Of a stretch of 44,827 nt of DNA, positions 24,569 through 33,052 are shown one piece after another. Origin of the DNA: an uncultured Collinsella sp. (GTDB lineage: Bacteria; Actinomycetota; Coriobacteriia; Coriobacteriales; Coriobacteriaceae). The position numbers and the translations under genes were made by a program. The first letter of the stretch is position 1; each line of letters starts with the position of its first letter. The stretch lies in NCBI GenBank assembly GCA_900547805.1, contig URIE01000002.1, positions 1-44,827 on the forward strand, in the 5' to 3' direction. The notes under the pieces were generated by a model, which was not told the DNA's origin, made no database searches, and was given only the letters and a program-made list of their open reading frames with translations.

Positions 24569-25468
24569 CTACTCCGAATCAAACGACATGTCGCCCGAAC
24601 CGACCTCAAAACGATACGTGGCAGACTTATCGCCGTTATCGAATTCAAGATCCAAAATGGTCTCGCCGTCGTAGCCAAGCGGAAGGAAATCGCTCTCGAA
24701 GTCGCCGCTGCCCAAGGTGAGGCTCGCCTTAAAGCCCGTCGAGTTCGGAACCGTCATCTCCACATCGCCCGAGCCCACACTCACGTCCATCGACTTCGCG
24801 GGGGCCTGGTAGAGCTCGAACGTCACATCGCCCGAACCGACCTCGGCATTCAGGGTATCGGTCACGGTGCCCGTAAACTCAACGTCTCCCGAGTCCAGCG
24901 TTACGTCCAGATCATGGCACGCAATGCCCGCGACCGTCAGGTCACCCGACCCTACATTCGCCGTAATGCCCACCAGGTTATCCGCAACATCTCGCGGCAG
25001 CTCGATGGTGATTGTGCGGTCAATCGCGCGCTCATCATCGTAGTCGAACTGGCTGATTTTGAGCGTAGAGCCCCTGACCTCAGTAAGGTTACGGGTAGCC
25101 GCATCAGAAGCAGACGTCCCCTTCGCAACGCGGCCGCTTTCGATAACACGCACCGGGCCGCCAGAGACACATTTAACCTCGACCGTCCCCGACGTCACGT
25201 CCAAGTCAAGCGATGTGAACGCGTCGGCATCAAACGTTTCGCTCGAAAGCTGTTGAGGCCGAACGGAATAGTTACCGCTATCCAAAAGATCGTCCTCGTC
25301 AAGCGCATCGTCCATACCAGACAAGCCGGATACAACATCGTCGAGATCCCACGGACCATCAAAATGAATCAATGTCCGCGAAATGCCAAAGACAAGTCCG
25401 ATGATGAGCACGAACGCTCCGATGCCGACGCCCAGGCGCAGCTTGGATTCATGCGAAAGCTTCATCAT
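24569..25468 (-). CDS. DUF4097-type beta-repeat protein with N-terminal membrane anchor
   Basis: 299 aa. One hydrophobic segment (LGVGIGAFVLIIGLVFGI, about residues 12-30) anchors a long ectodomain of regular beta repeats. The motif xVGSGDV or xLDSGDV recurs at least five times, roughly every 20-25 residues, as in the DUF4097 (putative adhesin) beta-helix family. Such genes commonly sit beside a membrane XRE regulator or PspC-like proteins and may respond to envelope stress; that role is unproven. The start overlaps the upstream XRE gene stop as ATGA, so the two are co-translated. Confidence 0.85.
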   Translation of the reverse strand: MMKLSHESKLRLGVGIGAFVLIIGLVFGISRTLIHFDGPWDLDDVVSGLSGMDDALDEDDLLDSGNYSVRPQQLSSETFDADAFTSLDLDVTSGTVEVKCVSGGPVRVIESGRVAKGTSASDAATRNLTEVRGSTLKISQFDYDDERAIDRTITIELPRDVADNLVGITANVGSGDLTVAGIACHDLDVTLDSGDVEFTGTVTDTLNAEVGSGDVTFELYQAPAKSMDVSVGSGDVEMTVPNSTGFKASLTLGSGDFESDFLPLGYDGETILDLEFDNGDKSATYRFEVGSGDMSFDSE

Positions 25469-26187
25469 TCGTCACCCTCTTTGGCACATGGCTCAGCGGT
25501 GGCCGCGGTAGCCACGCCAGCATCAGGTTCCGCAGAAGTATCCTTCCCCTGGGCCTTGATCGCCACCGACGCCGGGCCAACCTGAATATCCCCGCGCGCC
25601 CAATCGCCATCGAGCGCACGCGCCACCCAGTGATAGATGGGAATCGTAAAGAAGATCAGCGCGGCAAAGGGACCGGCACCAAACAGGAACATCAGCAAAA
25701 AGAACAGCAGCCAGCACACGGCCCAATACGGGAACGACTGGAACGGGCCCTTCACCGGAGTCGAGCCAACCGCGGTGCCACTCGTCGCCTGCGCCGTAGC
25801 GGCATTGGCGGCCTGCGCACTCCAGCTTGCCGCCTGCGCCGCCTTGGCGGCGGCGTCACTCGCCTGCGTAGCTGCCTCCGTGGCGCGTGCCGCCGCCTCA
25901 TGGGTGCGGGCGCGCTCGGCCGCCTCGGCCTCGCGCTGACGTGCGCGGTCCTCGTTCTCAAACTCGATATCGTCCTCGATCTCGTCGCTCGGATTGAGCA
26001 GCTCGTCCAGGCTCACGCCATAGAGTTTGGCGAGCGAGATCAGGTTCTCGGTATCGGGCGAGCTCTCCGCGCGCTCCCATTTGCTGACCGCCTGGCGCGA
26101 CAGTCCCAGCTTTCGTGCCAGCCCTTCTTGGCTAAAACCCTTCCTGCGGCGAAGGTCGGCGAGCCGCTGCGCAGTTTCTACATTCAT
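25465..26187 (-). CDS. Membrane-anchored XRE-family transcriptional regulator
   Basis: 240 aa. Residues 1-65 form a Cro/CI-type helix-turn-helix (LADLRRRKGFSQEGLARKLG, then LSRQAVSKWERAESSPDTEN). An acidic hinge and an Ala-rich charged stretch (~70-135, likely helical/coiled) lead to one or two transmembrane segments (~155-195, YWAVCWLLFFLLMFLFGAGP onward). This places DNA binding and membrane sensing in one protein. ATG 26187 follows AGGAGGAACC; a longer frame from 26436 runs into the divergent promoter region. It probably regulates its own operon with the DUF4097 gene. Confidence 0.85.
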   Translation of the reverse strand: MNVETAQRLADLRRRKGFSQEGLARKLGLSRQAVSKWERAESSPDTENLISLAKLYGVSLDELLNPSDEIEDDIEFENEDRARQREAEAAERARTHEAAARATEAATQASDAAAKAAQAASWSAQAANAATAQATSGTAVGSTPVKGPFQSFPYWAVCWLLFFLLMFLFGAGPFAALIFFTIPIYHWVARALDGDWARGDIQVGPASVAIKAQGKDTSAEPDAGVATAATAEPCAKEGDE

Positions 26188-26454
26188 GGTTCCTCCTATG
26201 TGATGCCAGCCGTGCCGCCGGACCGTTTTTGTTCTTAAGGCGCCTTGCACAGTTAAAAATCTATCCGCCACCGCCAAAAGCATGCCACCTATTCTAGTGA
26301 GATTTTTGACAACCGGCGGTTGCGGGTGCATATGAGCTGCGGAAATGTGTCCAAACAAAGCAATGACACCTAGCTCGGTTGTCCCCGTTGCGGCGTTAAC
26401 GGTAGTATGGTCGTACTGTTTATTTCGCACCGCCAACGGAGGGAGTTCCGCGCC

Positions 26455-27327
26455 GTGAACCGCGATTTCGCCTCATCGCTCATCCAGCTCAACAACACGT
26501 TCTATCGCGAGCACTCCGCCTCCTTTTCCGATACGCGCCAGGCTCCTTGGCCCGGCTGGGTGCGCACCATGGACATAGCGCTCGACCAGCTCGATGTGGC
26601 CACCATCGAGCATCCCGTCCGCGTCTTCGATCTTGCCTGCGGCAATATGCGCTTTGAGAACTTTGCCGCCGGCGGCACGCTGGCTGCCAAGGGCGTCGAC
26701 GGCGCGAGCCCCTCGGCAGATGCCAACTGCCCCTTCGAGTTCTATGGTGTCGACTCGTGCCAGGACCTGGCCATCGATGCACGCGGTCACGCCCTGCGCA
26801 TTCCCAACCTGCACTTCCAGGAACTCGATGTGCTCGACGCTCTCATGAAGCTCAACCCCGCCGAAACGCCCGACGTGCTCTTCGACGCGCCGCTCGCCGA
26901 CATCTCGGTCTGCTTTGGCTTTATGCACCATGTGCCGTCGTGCGAGTACCGTGTACGCGTGCTCGACGCCCTGGTGCGCCAGACGCGCCCGGGCGGTATC
27001 ATCGCCATCAGCTTTTGGGAGTTTATGAACGACGAGCGCATGGCGCGCAAAGCCGTTCGCGCCGAGGCCCGCGCTGAGCTCACCCCGCCGTTTGAGGGTT
27101 ACAACTCCGCGCAGTTTGAAGCCGGCGACCACCTCATCGGCTGGCAAAACGACCGCCATGCTTACCGCTATTGCCACCACTTTGACGATCAGCAGATCAC
27201 CGACTTGGTGCGCGGCGTTCGCACGTTCTATAAGAGCGGCGAGGTCCCCGTACGCGAGCTTGAGCGTTTTCACGCCGACGGTCGCAGCGGCGAGCTCAAC
27301 CGCTATGTAATTCTTAAGCGTCTGTAG
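26455..27327 (+). CDS. Class I SAM-dependent methyltransferase
   Basis: 290 aa. Motif I VRVFDLACGNMRFENFAA and the acidic FYGVDSCQDLA strand identify a Rossmann methyltransferase, and ISVCFGFMHHVPSCEYRVRV contains motif IV. TRPGGIIAISFWEFM is the post-IV strand. The C-terminal part has DRHAYRYCHHFDDQQITDLV. The overall layout resembles Trm9/ABH8-like tRNA methyltransferases, which act on carboxymethyluridine made by Elp3. Elp3 is encoded 2 kb away on the other strand, so a functional link is an attractive but unproven inference. GTG 26455 follows GGAGGGAG. A perfect -35 TTGACA at 26306-26311 lies upstream with only a weak -10. Confidence 0.75.
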   Translation: MNRDFASSLIQLNNTFYREHSASFSDTRQAPWPGWVRTMDIALDQLDVATIEHPVRVFDLACGNMRFENFAAGGTLAAKGVDGASPSADANCPFEFYGVDSCQDLAIDARGHALRIPNLHFQELDVLDALMKLNPAETPDVLFDAPLADISVCFGFMHHVPSCEYRVRVLDALVRQTRPGGIIAISFWEFMNDERMARKAVRAEARAELTPPFEGYNSAQFEAGDHLIGWQNDRHAYRYCHHFDDQQITDLVRGVRTFYKSGEVPVRELERFHADGRSGELNRYVILKRL

Positions 27328-27364
27328 GACCAAGCGACTCGCCGCTGAGCCGCACCGCAACTTT

Positions 27365-27381
27365 CGGGCACATTGTGCCCG
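27365..27381. repeat. 17-bp palindrome CGGGCACA-T-TGTGCCCG
   Basis: CGGGCACA (27365-27372) and TGTGCCCG (27374-27381) are perfect inverted copies with a single-base centre, between the methyltransferase and trmB. A tight palindrome without a U-run fits a dimeric operator better than a terminator. It lies 65 bp before trmB. Confidence 0.45.
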
Positions 27382-27445
27382 CCCTCTTCCAACCCATTGC
27401 CGGAACGTGCAGCCATGCGTTCCATACTTATGACCAAGGAGCCTC

Positions 27446-28285
27446 ATGGGAGCCGTCCACGTTCGCACGCCTAAGAACTTCGTACTCGAGGAGCGCCTGG
27501 AGCGCTACGCCGGCGCCATCGAGACGAGCCCCGAGAACTATGCCGGACACTGGTGTGAGGCATGCACGCCGGCTGGCGGCAAGCCCTTCGGCCGCCTTCA
27601 TCTCGACCTAGGCTGCGGCAAAGGAACTTACCTGGTTGAGCGCGCTCGCCGTGAGCCCGATACCCTCTTTATCGGTATGGACCAGGAGCCCATCTGCATC
27701 GCCTATGCCGCTCAGAAGATCTGCGAACAGGAACTGCCCAACGCGCTCGTGCTGCCCCGAGGCGCCGCATCGCTGCCGCAGCTGTTCGCCGCAGGCGAGC
27801 TCGATGCCATCACCATCAACTTTCCCACGCCACAGCCCAAGGCCAAGTACGCCAAAAAGCGACTTGTCCATGTCGACCATCTGATGCTCTACCGTCCGCT
27901 CTTTGCTGCCGGCGCCACCGTCGCACTGCGCACCGACAGTAAACCGCTGCGCGACTACGCCCTGGGTCAGTTTGCCGCGGCCGGCTACGACACGCTTTGG
28001 GTAAGTGACGACGTCCGCCGCGACCATCCCGAGCATCCCGAGACCGAATACGAGTGCCGAACGCGCGAGATGGGCGCTGTCGTCTATGGCATCTGCGCCA
28101 CACCCGGTGCGGAGCCCACCGAAGAGCAGCTCGCGGCAGGCCGGGCGCAGGAGCAGAGCCTCGCCTGCTATCTGCCCGACGATCTCGATGAGCTCACCTA
28201 CGTGCCCCTCGGCATGGAAGAAGCCGTCGAGAACTTTAAGAACCGCGCCCGCAAAGGCAAGAAGCGCCTGCCGCAAGACCACTAG
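27446..28285 (+). CDS. trmB: tRNA (guanine-N7)-methyltransferase TrmB homologue, divergent motif
   Basis: 279 aa. RLHLDLGCGKGTYLVERARR is the SAM-binding motif. The TrmB signature region reads ITINFPTPQPKAKYAKKRL where characterised enzymes have NFPDPWPKxxHxKRRL. The C-terminal HPETEYECRTREMG matches the T.YE motif of TrmB. The family adds a methyl group to N7 of G46 in tRNA. Replacement of the DPW by TPQ removes the conserved aspartate, so activity or substrate may be altered. The protein is ~60 residues longer than typical TrmB, with an extra basic C-terminal tail (NFKNRARKGKKRL). AAGGAG precedes ATG 27446. Confidence 0.8.
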   Translation: MGAVHVRTPKNFVLEERLERYAGAIETSPENYAGHWCEACTPAGGKPFGRLHLDLGCGKGTYLVERARREPDTLFIGMDQEPICIAYAAQKICEQELPNALVLPRGAASLPQLFAAGELDAITINFPTPQPKAKYAKKRLVHVDHLMLYRPLFAAGATVALRTDSKPLRDYALGQFAAAGYDTLWVSDDVRRDHPEHPETEYECRTREMGAVVYGICATPGAEPTEEQLAAGRAQEQSLACYLPDDLDELTYVPLGMEEAVENFKNRARKGKKRLPQDH

Positions 28286-28394
28286 CGGCAGCTAGCATCA
28301 CACGCCCATTTCCTGCATTTTCTCGCGTGCTGGCGCCCCACGCCGCCGCTACGCCATAATGGATGGCGGACAAACACGAGAGAAAGCAAACCAC

Positions 28395-31076
28395 ATGGCA
28401 CAGACCGCGACAGATACTTCCGCCAGCACCGTTTCCGGCGCCGGCGCCGCCAGCTCGTTCTCGGGCGGCACGGGCACCGAGGCCGAGTTCGGTTCGCTCG
28501 GCGCGCTCTCCCCCACCTGGTGGGAGCCCGAGGACGGCAGCAAGCCCGAGCCGTGGCTCACGCCCGATCAGGCCTTCGAGCGCTTCTTTGAATGGACGGG
28601 CGAGCGCGGCATCGAGCTGTGGGACCACCAAGAAGAGGCCCTCATGGACCTAGCAGCCGGCGATCATGTCATTTTGGGCACGCCGACCGGCTCGGGTAAG
28701 TCGCTTGTCGCGCTGGGCATGCTCTTTATGGGCATGGCGCAAGGCAAGCGTTGCTATTACACTGCTCCCATCAAGGCCCTGGTCAGCGAGAAGTTTTTTG
28801 ATTTGGTGCAGGTGCTCGGCCGCGATAACGTCGGCATGATCACCGGCGATACGCATATCAACACCAAGGCGCCCGTCATCTGCTGCACGGCCGAGATCCT
28901 TGCCAATGACGCACTGCGCGAGGGCGAGGATGCCGATGTGGGCTGCGTCGCCATGGACGAGTTCCACTACTTTGCCGACCCCGACCGCGGCTGGGCCTGG
29001 CAGGTACCGTTGCTCACTCTGCCCCATACACAATTCATGCTCATGAGCGCCACGCTTGGCGACGTCACCGCGATTGCCGCCTCGCTCGAGGAGCACACCG
29101 GTGCCACCTGCGACCTGGTCGTCGATGCCCCGCGCCCCGTGCCGCTGAGCTACGACTACGTGACGACCTCGCTCGAAGGCACCGTCGAGCTCGCCATGCG
29201 CCGCGGCGAGGCCCCGCTCTACATCGTGCACTTTAGCCAAGACGCCGCACTCGCAACGGCACAGTCGCTCGCCAACTTTGGCATTGCCAGCAAGGAGCAG
29301 CGCGAGGCCATCAAGGAAGCGGCCAAGGGCACGAGCTTCTCGACCGCCTTCGGCAAGATCCTCAAGCGCCTGCTCGGCTGCGGCGTCGGCGTGCACCACG
29401 CCGGCATGCTGCCGCGCTATCGCTTGCTGGTCGAGCGCCTGGCGCAGCAGGGATTGCTGCCCGTCATCTGCGGCACCGACACACTTGGCGTCGGCATCAA
29501 TGTGCCCATCCACACCGTGGTGCTCACCGCGCTCACCAAGTTCGATGGTTACAAGATGCGTCGCCTGCGCGCCCGCGAATTCCATCAGATCGCCGGTCGC
29601 GCTGGCCGCTCGGGCTTCGACACCGAGGGCATGGTCATCGCCGAGGCGCCGGAGCACGAGATTGAGAACGCCAAGCTCATGGCCAAGGCAGGAGACGACC
29701 CCAAAAAGCTCCGCAAGATTAAAAAGAAGAAGGCCCCCGAGGGCTTTGTCACCTGGAACAAGCAGACCTTTGAGCGTCTGATCGAGACGCAGCCCGAGAC
29801 ACTCAAGCCGCGTCTGCGCATCACGCACTCCATGGTGATCAGTGTGGTCGAGCAGGGCGGCGACGCCCGCGCCCGCGTACACGACCTCATCGAGACAAGC
29901 CTGCAAACGCCTGAGGAAAAGGCGAAGCTCGAGGTTCGCGCCGACGAGATCTTCGCCACGCTCATCGACTCCGGCGTCGTCGTGCGCACCGAGGTGCCGC
30001 CCGCACCCAAGGCTCCGGCTAACGCCGCGCCGGACATCGACTACGCGCTGACGGTCGACCTGCCCGAGGACTTCGCGCTCGACCAGCCACTTTCGCCGTT
30101 CTTGCTTGCCGCGCTGGAGCTGCTCGACCCCGAGAGCGAGACCTACACCATGGACCTCATCTCGATGGTCGAGGCCACGCTCGAGGACCCCAAGCAGGTG
30201 CTGCGCGCACAGGAACGCGCCGCGCGCGACCGCGCCATGGCCGAGATGAAGGCCGACGGCGTGGAGTACGAGGAACGCCTGGAGCGCATCCAGGATGTCA
30301 CCTATGAAAAGCCGCTCGAGGACTTACTCGATGCCGCTTTCGACAAGTACTGCCAGGAAGTGCCCTGGGCCAACGACTACCAGCTCTCGCCCAAGAGCGT
30401 CCTGCGCGACATGCTGGAGAGCGCGAGTGACTTTAAGGGCTATATCCAAAAGCTCGGCATCGCCCGCTCCGAGGGCATTCTGCTGCGCTACTTGGCCGAG
30501 GCCTACCGCTCGCTCGACCGCACCGTGCCCATTGAGAAGCGCGACGAGCGCCTGCGCGACATCATTTCGTGGCTGGGCTTCGTGGTGCGCTCGGTCGACT
30601 CGAGCCTGGTGGACGAGTGGGAGAACGCCGGCAACCCGGCCGCCCTCGATGCCGCGCCGCCGCAGGGCATCGACGAGGTTGTGGCCGATCGCCGCGGCTG
30701 CACGCTGCTGGTACGCAACGCGCTCTTCCGCCGCGTGACCCTTGCGGCCCGCGGGCACGTCCGCGACCTGGGCGAGCTCGACGAGGACTGGGGCATGAGC
30801 GAGGTCCGCTGGCAAAAGACGCTCGACGCCTATCACGAGCAGCACGAAGAAATCCTCACCGACGGCGATGCTCGCAGCTCGGCGATGTTTACCATCGACG
30901 AGAGCGACGAGAAGACCGATCACGTGTGGCACGTGCACCAGATTTTTGCCGACGAGGATGGCGACCACGACTTTGGCATCATGGGCGATGTCGACCTGGA
31001 CGCCACGCAAGACGGCGGCGAGGCCATCTTCAAGAACTACCGCGTCGGCTTTATCGAGGACCTGTTCGAAGACTAG
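28395..31076 (+). CDS. Ski2-like DEAD/DEAH helicase with DUF3516 C-terminal domain
   Basis: 893 aa. After a low-complexity N-terminus, WDHQEEALMDLAAGDHVILG leads into Walker A GTPTGSGKS (95-103). The Walker B box reads VAMDEFHYFAD, with DEFH in place of DEAH. MLMSATLGD is motif III and HQIAGRAGRSGFD motif VI. The long C-terminal region corresponds to the DUF3516 domain common in actinobacterial Ski2-like helicases. Likely an RNA helicase in RNA turnover or ribosome-associated processing; the substrate is unproven. ATG 28395 (MAQTATDTSA) is preferred to an ATG 12 codons earlier. A strong terminator follows. Confidence 0.88.
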   Translation: MAQTATDTSASTVSGAGAASSFSGGTGTEAEFGSLGALSPTWWEPEDGSKPEPWLTPDQAFERFFEWTGERGIELWDHQEEALMDLAAGDHVILGTPTGSGKSLVALGMLFMGMAQGKRCYYTAPIKALVSEKFFDLVQVLGRDNVGMITGDTHINTKAPVICCTAEILANDALREGEDADVGCVAMDEFHYFADPDRGWAWQVPLLTLPHTQFMLMSATLGDVTAIAASLEEHTGATCDLVVDAPRPVPLSYDYVTTSLEGTVELAMRRGEAPLYIVHFSQDAALATAQSLANFGIASKEQREAIKEAAKGTSFSTAFGKILKRLLGCGVGVHHAGMLPRYRLLVERLAQQGLLPVICGTDTLGVGINVPIHTVVLTALTKFDGYKMRRLRAREFHQIAGRAGRSGFDTEGMVIAEAPEHEIENAKLMAKAGDDPKKLRKIKKKKAPEGFVTWNKQTFERLIETQPETLKPRLRITHSMVISVVEQGGDARARVHDLIETSLQTPEEKAKLEVRADEIFATLIDSGVVVRTEVPPAPKAPANAAPDIDYALTVDLPEDFALDQPLSPFLLAALELLDPESETYTMDLISMVEATLEDPKQVLRAQERAARDRAMAEMKADGVEYEERLERIQDVTYEKPLEDLLDAAFDKYCQEVPWANDYQLSPKSVLRDMLESASDFKGYIQKLGIARSEGILLRYLAEAYRSLDRTVPIEKRDERLRDIISWLGFVVRSVDSSLVDEWENAGNPAALDAAPPQGIDEVVADRRGCTLLVRNALFRRVTLAARGHVRDLGELDEDWGMSEVRWQKTLDAYHEQHEEILTDGDARSSAMFTIDESDEKTDHVWHVHQIFADEDGDHDFGIMGDVDLDATQDGGEAIFKNYRVGFIEDLFED

Positions 31077-31097
31077 CCAAATCAGCCAGGCAAACGA

Positions 31098-31137
31098 AGC
31101 GGGGCCGCTGGCAACATCGCCAGCGGCCCCGCTTTTT
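31098..31137 (+). terminator. Strong terminator after the DUF3516 helicase
   Basis: GCGGGGCCGCTGGC (31099-31112) pairs perfectly with GCCAGCGGCCCCGC (31119-31132), 14 bp plus a flanking A-T pair, loop AACATC, then TTTTT. It lies between convergent genes and probably also ends the minus-strand DUF2130 transcript less efficiently. Confidence 0.93.
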
Positions 31138-31154
31138 GCACTATATGCTATCTC

Positions 31155-32912
31155 CTACTCGGCATCCTCGACCTCATAGGCATCAGCCTCGGCAGGCTCA
31201 TCGCCCGCATCTGCTGCGGCCTCGTGCGCCTCGTCAAATGCCGCCTTCATGGTCTTGTTGCCCCAGGTGAGCTTGCGAATGGTCAGCTCATCGGCCTTGT
31301 TGTGGGCCAGACGCAGATTCTCGGTACTGCGACGCAGGTCGTCCTTGGTCTTCTCGAGCTGCTTGATGGCGGCATCGATCTCCTTGATCGCCGACTCGAA
31401 TTGCTTGCTCGCCAGGTTGTAGTTGCGTGAGAAGCCATCCTTGAACTTTTCCATCTTGGCTTCGAAGTTTGTGACATCGATGTTCTGCTGCTTGTACTCT
31501 GCCAGCTCCTGCTTATAGCGGAGCGATCCCATAGCGGCGTTGCGCAGCAGCGTGATCATAGGGATGAAGAACTGCGGACGGATCACATACATCTTCTCGT
31601 AGCGATAGCTCACGTCCACAATGCCGGCGTTATAGAGCTCGCTCTCAGGCTCGAGCAGCGTGCAGAGCACCGCGTACTCGCAGCCTTTCTGGCGACGATC
31701 GTGGTCGAGCTTCTTGAAGAAGTCCTCGTTCTTGTGCTTGGTAGCCGTCTCATCGTTCTCGTTTTTCATCTCGAACATGATCGAGATGATCTCGTTGCCG
31801 CTCGCGTCGCACTCGCGGAAGATGAAATCGCCCTTGGTACCCTCAGACGCATCGTTGTCTTTCTCAAAATACGCGTTGGGAAACGCCGTCATGCGCAAGC
31901 GATTGAACTCAGTCTCGCAGTGCTGCTCGAGCGACTCGCCCACCATCTTGGTAGACAGGCGTACCTTCATGTCCTTCAGGCGCTCGATCTCTTCGTCCTT
32001 GTAGCGAATCAGTTCATCACTCGCACGCTTGGCCTGCGCAAGCTCGAGCTCGTGTGCCGCCTTGGCCTGCTCCTCGCGAGAATCACGCACCGCCAGCTCA
32101 CTCGTGAGCTTGGCGCGCGCCTCATCACGCTCACGCTCCGCCGCGGCGACTGCCTCCGATAGGTTCATTTTGGCCGTCAGTTCCTGTTCGCGCAGCTGCG
32201 CACGCAGGCCCTCGGCCTCCTGCTCAGACTGAGACTTCGCAGCAGAGAACTTCTCCTTCACTTTCGCCTGATAGTCGGCAAGCGTACGCTCAGCTTCGCT
32301 GCGAGCGGCTTCAAGCTCGCGCTGCGACTCAGCCGCGGCAGCGGCAAGCGCCATCTCCTGGGCCTTGCCCGCCGAGGAGAGCTTTGCCTGCAGCTCGGCA
32401 ATCTGAGCGTCGCGGGCGGCCAGGTCGTTTTGAGCGGCGTTACGCACCGCGGCCTCGGCGAGCTTGGCCTCGTCATCCTTGCGACCTAACTGCGCACGTA
32501 AGCTATCAATCTCGCGCTGAAGCTCGGCGTTCTCCTTCTGCGCATCGGCACGGGCCTCAACCGCCGCACGCTGGCTTGCACTCTCGCGTTCTGCGGCAGC
32601 GCCCTCGAGCTTGGCACGCAGCTCGGCAAGCTCGGCGTCGCGCTTGGCAACTTCCTGCGCCAGCTCTTGAGTCGCGGCGTTTTTCTGCTCGGCAAGCTGA
32701 GCGCTGCGCTGAGATTCCACCTCCTGCAAGGCGGCCGTCGAACGAGAGCGTTCAAGCTCCAGCGCCTGCTCGCCCTCGCGCTGGACGGCCTTCACGCGCT
32801 CGTCCAGGTCGCGCGAGAACTCGGCATCGCGCACCTGTTTGACGATATCCGCATAGCCGGACGCATCGACCTTAAAGACTTCGCCGCAATGCGGGCACCT
32901 GATCTCGTTCAT
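31155..32912 (-). CDS. DUF2130 coiled-coil protein
   Basis: 585 aa. The N-terminus CPHCGEVFKVDASGYADIVK is a short zinc-ribbon-like start with one CxxC. Residues ~45-290 are a long Glu/Ala/Arg/Gln-rich coiled coil. The C-terminal half is the DUF2130 domain, with LSTKMVGESLEQHCETEFNR, FRECDASGNEIISIMFEMKN and DFFKKLDHDRRQKGCEYAVL. The E...EMKNE..E and D.....K.....YAVL arrangement recalls a PD-(D/E)xK nuclease-like fold, an inference not proven for this family. A second short coiled coil ends the protein. ATG 32912 follows GAGGAGCTGCT. Function unknown. Confidence 0.85.
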   Translation of the reverse strand: MNEIRCPHCGEVFKVDASGYADIVKQVRDAEFSRDLDERVKAVQREGEQALELERSRSTAALQEVESQRSAQLAEQKNAATQELAQEVAKRDAELAELRAKLEGAAAERESASQRAAVEARADAQKENAELQREIDSLRAQLGRKDDEAKLAEAAVRNAAQNDLAARDAQIAELQAKLSSAGKAQEMALAAAAAESQRELEAARSEAERTLADYQAKVKEKFSAAKSQSEQEAEGLRAQLREQELTAKMNLSEAVAAAERERDEARAKLTSELAVRDSREEQAKAAHELELAQAKRASDELIRYKDEEIERLKDMKVRLSTKMVGESLEQHCETEFNRLRMTAFPNAYFEKDNDASEGTKGDFIFRECDASGNEIISIMFEMKNENDETATKHKNEDFFKKLDHDRRQKGCEYAVLCTLLEPESELYNAGIVDVSYRYEKMYVIRPQFFIPMITLLRNAAMGSLRYKQELAEYKQQNIDVTNFEAKMEKFKDGFSRNYNLASKQFESAIKEIDAAIKQLEKTKDDLRRSTENLRLAHNKADELTIRKLTWGNKTMKAAFDEAHEAAADAGDEPAEADAYEVEDAE

Positions 32913-32970
32913 AGCAGCTCCTCGATGGACGCAAATTTCAACCGCCTACACTCTACCGCGCTATGCGGAC

Positions 32971-33005
32971 AAAAAAGGCGCCGCCGCCATAATGGCAACG
33001 GCGCC
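32971..33005 (-). terminator. Terminator after chbG
   Basis: On the minus strand GGCGCCG (33005-32999) pairs with CGGCGCC (32983-32977), with an inner GCCAT/ATGGC helix, followed by TTTTTT (32976-32971). It ends the chbG transcript coming from the right. Confidence 0.85.
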
Positions 33006-33006
33006 A

Positions 33007-33045
33007 AAACCACCACAAAGGTGCCTGTCCCCATTGTGGTGGTTT
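33007..33045. repeat. Perfect 12-bp palindrome with CCTGTCCC core
   Basis: AAACCACCACAA (33007-33018) and TTGTGGTGGTTT (33034-33045) are perfect inverted copies around a 15-nt spacer AGGTGCCTGTCCCCA. The spacer shares CCTGTCCC with the reverse complement of the palindrome at 19093-19129. The arms differ but both are CCA/TGG-rich. This looks like a second member of one small dispersed palindromic family. It lies between the chbG stop and its terminator. Confidence 0.7.
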
Positions 33046-33052
33046 GAGTGCT

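Noticed and set aside
23447..25585. 712-codon open frame on the plus strand across elp3 and the DUF4097 gene
   Set aside because: It runs opposite two genes with clear family motifs and across the terminator between them. Its residue make-up (His/Arg/Ala-rich, no motifs) is that of a GC-driven antisense frame.
27365..27381. Palindrome before trmB as a terminator for the methyltransferase gene
   Set aside because: The single-base centre cannot form a good RNA loop and no T-run follows; an operator or chance palindrome fits better.
28650..29906. 418-codon minus-strand frame inside the DUF3516 helicase gene
   Set aside because: Mirror frame of a well-supported helicase gene; no ribosome site or recognisable domain.
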